Source of the DNA: Acidobacteriota bacterium
GTDB lineage: Bacteria; Acidobacteriota; JAAYUB01
Assembly: GCA_017996395.1 (NCBI GenBank)
Contig: JAGOHA010000004.1
Coordinates: forward strand, 1 to 55,469
Direction of reading: 5' to 3'
DNA length: 55,469 nucleotides
Position numbers and translations under genes: made by a program. Every line of letters starts with the position of its first letter. Position 1 is the stretch's first letter. The notes under the pieces were generated by a model. That model searched no databases and was not told where the DNA came from. It worked only from the letters and a program-made list of their open reading frames with translations. Positions 50,387 through 55,469 of this stretch are shown here, one piece after another.

Positions 50387-51308
50387 AGATCAACCGGCGG
50401 ACGCCGTCGGCAAACAGCACTTCCATCTTGCCGATGCCGGTGATCTGGACCACTTTCCCCTTGCCGAACACGGGGTGGCTGATCAGGTCGTCCTCGTTGA
50501 AGACGCCGTTGATGATGTACGGCTTGTAATCGTCTTCGGCGACTTCGGCGGTGGCGTTTCGCCACTCCGTCATGATGGCTTGGCTCTTCTTCTCGGCATC
50601 GGTGAGCCGGGGCGGTTTGGGGGCCTTGACTGCGGGGGTTTTCTTCGGTTTTTCCACTTGTTCCATAGACTGGCTCTTCCTGAGTTTTTTCGGCTTGCCG
50701 GCTGTGGCCGCGACCGGCTTCATGGTCCCCGCCGTCTTCGGCGACGGATCCGGCCGGGGTGGCGGGGTCTTGGCGGCTGCCGCCGGTTTCGCCGGCTGGC
50801 CCTTCTTGGGCGGCGCCGCCTTCTTGACGGGCGGAGCGGCCTTCTTCACGATCGCCGCCGGTTTCGCCGGCTGGCCCTTCTTGGGCGGCGCCGTCTTCTT
50901 GCCAACCGGAGCGGCCTTTTTCGCGGTCGTTGCCGGTTTCGCCGGCTGACTTTTCTTAAGCGGCGCCGCCTTCTTGAGGGGCGGAACGGCCTTCTTCAAG
51001 ATCGCCGCCGGTTTCGCCGGCTGACTTTTCTTGGGCGGTGCCGTCTTCTTGCCAACCGGAGCGGCTTTTTTCACGATCGCCGCCGATTTTGCCGGCAGGC
51101 TCTTCTTGGGCGGCACCGCTTTTTTTGCCGCCGGGGCGACCGTTTTCACAACCGCCGCCGGCTTCGCCGGTTGGGACTTTTTCACGGCCACCGCCGGTTT
51201 CACCGGCGGCAGCTTCTTGGGTTTCTCCTGTTTCTTGGCAGGACGAGCAGCTTTCACTTGCTTCTTGCCCGCTTGCTTCACCGGTCTGGCCGTCGGGTGT
51301 GTTGCCAT
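50370..51308 (-). CDS. Histone H1-like Lys/Ala/Pro-repeat protein with PcrA-type Tudor-like C-terminal domain
   Basis: 312 residues from ATG 51308. The first approximately 210 residues are almost only Lys, Ala, Pro, Val and Gln, like bacterial H1-type nucleoid proteins. Five exact-length 25-residue repeats (see the repeat entry) begin with PAK(P/S)A. After a second basic linker, the last 65 residues are folded-looking, with 'NEDDLISHPVFGKGKVVQIT' and 'KMEVLFADGVRRLIFNRR'. This resembles the small SH3/Tudor-like domain at the C-terminus of PcrA/UvrD helicases, which contacts RNA polymerase and transcription-repair partners. The architecture suggests a DNA-condensing tail tethered to the transcription machinery (inference). 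Isolated, no operon partners. Confidence 0.75.
   Translation of the reverse strand: MATHPTARPVKQAGKKQVKAARPAKKQEKPKKLPPVKPAVAVKKSQPAKPAAVVKTVAPAAKKAVPPKKSLPAKSAAIVKKAAPVGKKTAPPKKSQPAKPAAILKKAVPPLKKAAPLKKSQPAKPATTAKKAAPVGKKTAPPKKGQPAKPAAIVKKAAPPVKKAAPPKKGQPAKPAAAAKTPPPRPDPSPKTAGTMKPVAATAGKPKKLRKSQSMEQVEKPKKTPAVKAPKPPRLTDAEKKSQAIMTEWRNATAEVAEDDYKPYIINGVFNEDDLISHPVFGKGKVVQITGIGKMEVLFADGVRRLIFNRRT
50796..51170 (-). repeat. Five in-frame 75-bp tandem repeats (25 residues each) within the H1-like gene
   Basis: Units start at 51170, 51095, 51020, 50945 and 50870 (minus strand), with a partial sixth from 50795. Each encodes PAK(P/S)A, a variable VKK-type stretch, then an AP-KK-APPKK block ending SQ, GQ or SL. 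Units 2 and 4 share KKAAPVGKKTAPPKK, while 3 and 5 share PP(L/V)KKAAP; a 150-bp double unit has therefore been duplicated. Confidence 0.9.
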
Positions 51309-51399
51309 AGCCGATCTCCTGCCGGAATTCGGGCACATTGTAACACGATTTTGTGCGGGAAGTTGCGAATAGCTGGAACGCATGAAAAATCGACGGCGC

Positions 51400-51428
51400 T
51401 TCCAATCGGGAAGCGCTGTCGGTATACT
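51400..51428 (+). promoter_or_regulatory. Promoter giving a leaderless transcript for the YprB-like gene
   Basis: TTCCAA (51400-51405), a 17-bp spacer and TATACT (51423-51428). The ATG at 51436 is 7 nt beyond the -10, and there is no Shine-Dalgarno sequence, so the mRNA should begin at the start codon. Confidence 0.5.
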
Positions 51429-51435
51429 CTGTCCC

Positions 51436-52623
51436 ATGGATCGGAAAGACAGGCTCCGCCATCTGTTGGCCGGCCGGCCGAGTCCGCTTCCGTCCGCCGC
51501 GCCTGAGGCGGGCGCAGCCGGGGACGCCGCGCCGGATCTGGCGCCCCGGATCACGCGCTACCCGCTGGCGCATCGCCATGGCGACGTGCCGCTGGCGGCC
51601 GGCTGGCCCATCAGCGGCAATTTGCTCCGGCTGGCCGGGCTCGACGGACCCGAGACGGGCTACGCCGGCCGCCCGCTCCTGCTGGACACCGAGACCACCG
51701 GCCTGGCGGGCGGCACGGGCACCCATATTTTTCTCATGGGCCTGGCCGACTGGCAGGACGGGGAGCTGGAGGTGCGCCAGTACTTCCTGCCGGACCCGCG
51801 GTGGGAACGGCCGTTTCTGGAGGGAATCGCGGCGGAGCTGGCGGCGCACGACCTCATCGTCTGTTTCAACGGCAAGACGTACGACATGCCGCTCCTGCAG
51901 ACGCGCCTGGTCCTGAACGGCATGCGGCTGCGGGAGCTGCCGGTGCTGGATCTCCTCCACCCGTCCCGGCGGTACTGGCGGCCCCTCATCGGGAGCTGCA
52001 CCCTGCAGAATCTGGAACAGGCGGCGCTGCGTTTCCAGCGGGAGGGCGACCTGCCCGGCTGGGAGATCCCGGACCTGTACTTCCGCTACTTGCGCCAGTG
52101 CGATCCGGCGCCGCTGGAGGGGGTGATTCACCACAACCGGCTGGACCTCGTGGGCATGGCCGCGCTGATCGGAGCGCTCAACATCAGGTTGTCGGTGGAG
52201 CTGCCCCGCGATCCGCGGGCGCTGGAATGTCTGTTGCGGGCCCAGCTCCAGCGCGGCCGCTTGGAGGAGTTCCGCCGCCTGCGGGAAGTCCATGGCGAGG
52301 CGCTCGAAGAGGCGGGACGCCGTCACGCCGGCCTGGGGATCACCCTGGCCCGGCTCTGCAAGCGGGCCGGCGAGTTGGAGGCCGCCTACCGGCTGGCGCT
52401 GCACCTGAGCGAGCACCGGCCGGACCAGGCGGCGGATTGCTTTGAGCTCGTGCTCATTCACGAGGAGCACGAGCTCCGGGATTACGCGCGGGCCGCCGCG
52501 CACTGCGAGAGGTATCTGGAACAGGTCCGGCGCCGGCCGGATGCCGACGGGCTCCGGGAACGGCTGGCCGGCCGCCTGGAGCGTCTGACGGCCAAGCTCC
52601 GTCGGCAGCAGCCGCCGGAATGA
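51436..52623 (+). CDS. Ribonuclease H-like exonuclease domain protein, YprB family
   Basis: 395 residues from ATG 51436. The DEDD exonuclease core (about 80-245) shows Asp and Glu in 'LLLDTETTGLAGGTGTHIFL', a second Asp in 'IVCFNGKTYDMPLLQTR' and His/Asp in 'IHHNRLDLVGMAAL', giving a DEDDh-like set. The C-terminal 150 residues are helical and TPR-like ('LARLCKRAGELEAAYRLALH'). Bacillus YprB has this same core and tail; its substrate is not firmly established, with nucleic acid 3'-end trimming expected. Transcription appears leaderless. Convergent with grpE, 31 bp apart. Confidence 0.88.
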   Translation: MDRKDRLRHLLAGRPSPLPSAAPEAGAAGDAAPDLAPRITRYPLAHRHGDVPLAAGWPISGNLLRLAGLDGPETGYAGRPLLLDTETTGLAGGTGTHIFLMGLADWQDGELEVRQYFLPDPRWERPFLEGIAAELAAHDLIVCFNGKTYDMPLLQTRLVLNGMRLRELPVLDLLHPSRRYWRPLIGSCTLQNLEQAALRFQREGDLPGWEIPDLYFRYLRQCDPAPLEGVIHHNRLDLVGMAALIGALNIRLSVELPRDPRALECLLRAQLQRGRLEEFRRLREVHGEALEEAGRRHAGLGITLARLCKRAGELEAAYRLALHLSEHRPDQAADCFELVLIHEEHELRDYARAAAHCERYLEQVRRRPDADGLRERLAGRLERLTAKLRRQQPPE

Positions 52624-52654
52624 GCGGGGGGAGGCGCCGGCGCGGGATCGGGCG

Positions 52655-53323
52655 TCAGGAGGCCGGCGTGTCGCCGGAGTACCGTCCCACTTCCACCCGG
52701 GCGGGCCGCACGAGCCGGTCACCCAGGCGATACCCCGCCTGGTGGACGGCCACGACGGTGTCATCGGCGGCGGCGTCCGCCACTGTCCGCACCCCGATCG
52801 CCTCGTGGATGTTCGGATCGAACCGTTCACCCGGCGCGCCCACGGGCTCGAGGCCGAGGCGCTCCAACTTGCGCCGGAGACCGTCCCGGACGAGCTCGAT
52901 TCCCTGGCGGATGGCCTCGGCGCCGGCCTGGTCCTGGGCGTGACCGGCCGCCAGGTCCAGCGAGTCCAGCACGTCGACGAACTCCAGCAGGATTTTCCCC
53001 TTCTCCTCTTCGAGCCTCCGCTCCATCTCGCGGCTGAGCCGCTCCTGGATGCGCCGGGTCTCCGCGCGGAACTCTTCAACGCTCTCGGCGTGCCGGGCCT
53101 TGACCTCGGCCAGCCGGGCTTCCAGCTCATGAAGGTAGGTGGGCTTGAGATCGAGTTCCGGCAGCGGCTCGTCGCCGGCCGCCCCGTCCGGATGCTGCGC
53201 CCAGAAGCGGCGGTCCACCACCTTCACTTCGGGCACCTCGCCGGACAACGGCTTCAGGTCGACGGGCGCCGCCGCCGCCGGGGCAACCGGATCGGGCCGC
53301 GGTTGTTTCTTTCGGGCGCTCAT
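52655..53323 (-). CDS. grpE: Nucleotide exchange factor GrpE
   Basis: 222 residues. A charged, low-complexity N-terminus (about 1-50) is followed by the long coiled coil ('AEVKARHAESVEEFRAETRR') and the GrpE head ('LLEFVDVLDSLDLAAGHAQD', 'ELVRDGLRRKLERLGLEPVG', 'RFDPNIHEAIGVRTVADAAA', 'VAVHQAGYRLGDRLVRPARV'). It releases ADP from DnaK during the chaperone cycle. It lies 108 bp after the GWxTD gene on the same strand rather than beside dnaK. GGGAGG is about 13 bp upstream of the ATG. Confidence 0.96.
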   Translation of the reverse strand: MSARKKQPRPDPVAPAAAAPVDLKPLSGEVPEVKVVDRRFWAQHPDGAAGDEPLPELDLKPTYLHELEARLAEVKARHAESVEEFRAETRRIQERLSREMERRLEEEKGKILLEFVDVLDSLDLAAGHAQDQAGAEAIRQGIELVRDGLRRKLERLGLEPVGAPGERFDPNIHEAIGVRTVADAAADDTVVAVHQAGYRLGDRLVRPARVEVGRYSGDTPAS

Positions 53324-53431
53324 GGCTCGTGTCGCCTCCCGGGATGTCGGTCATGCCGTCCGCCGGATGGTCCGACGGACGGTGGCCGGCAACCCGTCAC
53401 GTTCGGGAATGTCGCCGGGTGCCTCCGGCGG

Positions 53432-55057
53432 TCAGGACGTGACCTCGAACCGCTCGGTCCGTTCCATGTCCTGCCCGGAGATCCGGTCGTGGATCCGGAT
53501 CCGGAGCATGTAATGTCCGGGGATGAACCGCTGGAGCGGCAGGCGGCCGGTGATGACGATGCGGTCGCCGGAGACGAACTTGAAGGTTTCGCCGGCCAGG
53601 TCCTGGAACCGGACGAACTCCGTGCCGTCGCGCTCCACGACGTATTCCAGCTCGATGTCGGGCTGGAGGCGGTTCTGGTCGATGCCCATGCTGTACACCT
53701 GCATGTACACCCACATGGGGTCGCGCACCTGGAACCGCTTCTCGAACTCGGGGATGATCTTCACGTCGCCCAGCACGAACTGCCCGATGTCGGAGTCGGG
53801 GTCGGTGATCTTCTGCACCTGCCGGGCGATGATCATCGACGAGCTGTTCAACTGGGCCGGCTGGTAGCTGGGCACGTTGAGGCGCAGCTCCTGCATGCCG
53901 ATGCGCCCGCTCTCCAGGTCCTTCACCACGAGGCCCAGCTTGTAGAGCCCGGGGGCCAGCAGGACCAGCTTCTGGTACGAGGAGTGGTCCTGCTGAATGG
54001 CCTTCAGCTCGTCGGTCTTGGCGTCGCGGACGATGTCGTCCTCGAACTCCTGGACGAAGTTGCCGCTCACCGTGGTCACGATGCCGTAGATGTTCACCGT
54101 GCCGCGGGACACGCCGAACGAGCGCTCCTTGAAGCTGATGTCGCCGTTGAGGATGCGCAGCGTCACCGGCACCAGGACCTGCTGCTCGGAGATCTTGACG
54201 TAATCCACCCGGGCCTGGAACGGGACCAGGTTGTACATGATCCGCGTGTCCACGATGGAGCGGAGGTCCTTGTACTTGATCTCGGGCGGCTTGCTCATGT
54301 TGGCCAGCAGCTCGTACTTGGCGAAGGGGCGGTCCTTCTCGCGCAGCTTGTAGTACGGGTTGGTCGAGTCGCCGGCATCCGTGCGGCCGGACACCCGGTC
54401 CGCCACGTTGGCCTCGCCGCGCAGTTCGGCCATGGTGCGCCCGCCCGAGCTGGCGTGGAGGAGGATGTCCTTCTTGTTGACGTCCATCTCGAGGGTGTAC
54501 AGGCTGCTGCCGGTGGAGTCGACGAATTCCAGCTCGATATCGCTGCCGATCCCCTCGATGTTCCGGTATTCCCAGTACTGGGTGGGGAACACCTTCGTCT
54601 GGCCGCCGCCCTCCCAGGCCGGCCGGTCGTAGCCGGAGCCGTACACGTAGTCGTCGATGCGGTCGGGGGGGCCGTACTTGATGTAGACCATGCCGCGGTC
54701 GGTCTTCCAGCCGGGGATGCCGCAGGTGAAGTGCTCGTTGACGTACGCGATGCGGCGGTAGTGCTCTTCCTTGAATTCGTTGTACGGCGTCTTCGGATCC
54801 GGGTCGCGCCGCTTCCAGAACTGCTCGATGAACTGGTCCCGCTCCTCGTCGGTGGTCAGTTTCTGGAAGACGCTCTTCTCTTCCACCGAGACGATGTGAT
54901 AGACATCCTCGGCCAGCCATTTCCGGTAGTGCTCCTGCAACTCCTCCTGCTGATTCTGCTTTTTCGATTTCTTCTCCTGGCCGAACACCGGATACGCGGC
55001 GATAACCGCCAGTCCGGCGGCCACAAGCGTCAGGGTCAGAATTGCATTGCGTCGCAT
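53432..55057 (-). CDS. GWxTD domain-containing exported protein
   Basis: 541 residues from ATG 55057, which has AGGAG upstream; a 21-codon longer reading is rejected. The signal peptide is 'LTLTLVAAGLAVIAAYPVFG'. The N-terminal third carries the family's features: 'TTDEERDQFIEQFWKRRDPD', 'EHYRRIAYVNEHF', and the naming motif in 'IPGWKTDRGMVYIKYGPPD'. The rest is predicted beta-rich (two or three Ig-like sandwiches, ending 'LRIRIHDRISGQDMERTERF'). GWxTD proteins are abundant in Acidobacteria and related phyla and are usually exported; function is unknown. Upstream are tandem arrays at 55.18-55.43 kb; a minus-strand TATAAT (55134-55139) lacks a -35. Confidence 0.92.
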   Translation of the reverse strand: MRRNAILTLTLVAAGLAVIAAYPVFGQEKKSKKQNQQEELQEHYRKWLAEDVYHIVSVEEKSVFQKLTTDEERDQFIEQFWKRRDPDPKTPYNEFKEEHYRRIAYVNEHFTCGIPGWKTDRGMVYIKYGPPDRIDDYVYGSGYDRPAWEGGGQTKVFPTQYWEYRNIEGIGSDIELEFVDSTGSSLYTLEMDVNKKDILLHASSGGRTMAELRGEANVADRVSGRTDAGDSTNPYYKLREKDRPFAKYELLANMSKPPEIKYKDLRSIVDTRIMYNLVPFQARVDYVKISEQQVLVPVTLRILNGDISFKERSFGVSRGTVNIYGIVTTVSGNFVQEFEDDIVRDAKTDELKAIQQDHSSYQKLVLLAPGLYKLGLVVKDLESGRIGMQELRLNVPSYQPAQLNSSSMIIARQVQKITDPDSDIGQFVLGDVKIIPEFEKRFQVRDPMWVYMQVYSMGIDQNRLQPDIELEYVVERDGTEFVRFQDLAGETFKFVSGDRIVITGRLPLQRFIPGHYMLRIRIHDRISGQDMERTERFEVTS

Positions 55058-55180
55058 GGGGTGCGCTCCTGGTTCAAATTGACACCTTATATAAGATGCG
55101 CGGCAGCGGAAAAATTTCACTCCGCGACCGATAATTATAGCGTATTCCGGCCGGAGGGGCTAGTCCGGTGTGCCGGGGGA

Positions 55181-55264
55181 CGGACATCGGACTTCGGACA
55201 TCGGACCTGGGACCTAGGACCTGGGTGCTGGGACCTGGGGGCTGGAGCTTGGGGGCTGGGTAGG
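55181..55264. repeat. Degenerate 7-bp tandem array, 12 units
   Basis: Twelve consecutive heptamers read CGGACAT, CGGACTT, CGGACAT, CGGACCT, GGGACCT, AGGACCT, and so on to GGGGGCT and GGGTAGG. The first four follow CGGACNT and the later ones drift to GGGACCT/GGGGGCT. The register is kept without slippage. Confidence 0.85.
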
Positions 55265-55295
55265 GATGTGGGGAGCTCGTTACGGATCGTTTCAG

Positions 55296-55337
55296 TGTCC
55301 ATTTTTCATTGAACATTTGTCATTGGGCGTTGCGGAT
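55296..55337. repeat. Second 7-bp-period segment, 6 units
   Basis: Units TGTCCAT, TTTTCAT, TGAACAT, TTGTCAT, TGGGCGT, TGCGGAT; the first four end in CAT. AT-rich compared with the preceding array. Confidence 0.65.
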
Positions 55338-55340
55338 GTT

Positions 55341-55428
55341 GAATCGGTGAGTCGGTGGGCCGGTGATCTGGTGAGTCGGTGAATCGGTTGGTCGGTGAGC
55401 TGGTGAATCGGTGAGTCGGTGAGTTGAT
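55341..55428. repeat. Degenerate 8-bp tandem array, 11 units
   Basis: Units GAATCGGT, GAGTCGGT, GGGCCGGT, GATCTGGT, GAGTCGGT, GAATCGGT, TGGTCGGT, GAGCTGGT, GAATCGGT, GAGTCGGT, GAGTTGAT. The consensus is GANTCGGT. Confidence 0.88.
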
Positions 55429-55437
55429 GGATTATTA

Positions 55438-55462
55438 CTGGGTCCTGCCATCCAGGACCCAG
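55438..55462. repeat. 10-bp perfect inverted repeat near the window end
   Basis: CTGGGTCCTG (55438-55447) and CAGGACCCAG (55453-55462), loop CCATC. It sits directly after the octamer array; the following bases repeat CACCCAG, so this may be part of a further repeat beyond the window. Confidence 0.7.
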
Positions 55463-55469
55463 CACCCAG

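Larger units (their letters stand above)
55058..55469. other. Non-coding region upstream of the GWxTD gene holding short-period tandem arrays
   Basis: About 400 bp with no credible gene. It contains a 10-bp palindrome CTTATATAAG (55086-55095), a 7-bp-period array (55181-55264), a second 7-bp-period segment (55296-55337), an 8-bp-period array (55341-55428) and a hairpin (55438-55462) running to the window end. Details are given in separate entries. Confidence 0.7.

Noticed and set aside
53340..53420. Terminator between the GWxTD gene and grpE
   Set aside because: Inverted repeat CCGTCCG/CGGACGG is present, but the stem is interrupted and no T run follows on either strand.
52742..55312. 856-codon open frame on the plus strand opposite grpE and the GWxTD gene
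   Set aside because: Antisense shadow; its end runs into the tandem arrays, and it has no recognisable domain or start signal.
55181..55428. CRISPR array
   Set aside because: Period is 7-8 bp with no spacers, and no cas genes occur in the window.

Overview
The window reads as chromosomal DNA of a GC-rich Gram-negative-type bacterium. The best guess is a member of Acidobacteriota or a neighbouring deep lineage. The guess rests on a GWxTD-domain protein, a TRAP transporter with a TatT-type T component, OmpA/PKD and TIG surface proteins, a Ser/Thr kinase fused to a TonB-like tail, and a Ptb/Buk butyrate module. None of these is a formal taxonomic marker. Coding density is very high. I found no tRNA, rRNA, CRISPR array, insertion sequence or prophage gene.

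Layout. 0-4.1 kb: the start of an aromatic amino acid ammonia-lyase-like gene, then a TRAP operon (TatT, DctP, fused DctQM; minus strand). 4.2-10.2 kb: ArfB ribosome rescue factor, a large secreted trypsin-like protease, and a zinc-ribbon/Ser-Thr kinase/TonB-like protein (all minus). 10.5-15.8 kb: hybrid cluster protein behind a Crp/Fnr-type palindrome, then gatE-gatD, the amidotransferase pair normally regarded as archaeal. 15.9-19.4 kb: an exported nickel superoxide dismutase, a candidate small RNA, prepilin peptidase and a canonical sensor kinase. 19.4-22.8 kb: a TIG-domain protein and an OmpA/barrel/PKD protein (minus). 22.9-27.7 kb: M24 peptidase, sirtuin, and moaA with a tungstate-type ABC permease and ATPase. 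27.7-30.2 kb: parvulin isomerase and lytic transglycosylase (minus). 30.3-34.2 kb: BlaI-like regulator, sugar nucleotidyltransferase, S9 peptidase. 34.2-42.8 kb: a signalling-rich block with a solute-binding lipoprotein, a hybrid kinase, two small kinase-like proteins and an NtrC-type regulator, interspersed with cutA, ftsB and an ADP-ribosylglycohydrolase. 43-49.5 kb: dnaK, then a lon-ptb-buk operon (minus). 49.6-55.1 kb: pgeF, a histone-H1-like/Tudor-like protein, a YprB-type exonuclease, grpE and the GWxTD protein. 55.18-55.46 kb: degenerate 7-bp and 8-bp tandem arrays.

How the genes fit together. The metabolic set suggests an organism with anaerobic capacity: Hcp under a putative Crp/Fnr-type site, Ptb-Buk for butyryl-phosphate/ATP exchange, and MoaA with tungstate-type uptake for molybdo/tungsto-enzymes. 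It also has oxidative and stress defences (Ni-SOD, Lon, DnaK/GrpE, ArfB) and an export and envelope machinery (prepilin peptidase, parvulin, transglycosylase, OmpA).

The points most worth following up are: (1) three proteins at 34-43 kb that keep a histidine-kinase phosphoacceptor helix but have lost recognisable ATP-binding boxes, one of them encoded with a permease-less solute-binding lipoprotein; (2) bacterial GatDE; (3) a Ni-SOD whose N-terminal nickel hook would be exposed by Sec signal-peptide cleavage; (4) a 25-residue-repeat, H1-like protein with a PcrA-type C-terminal domain; (5) a promoter-to-terminator cassette for a short C-rich RNA. All functions are read from sequence motifs and remembered family features; no database search was possible.
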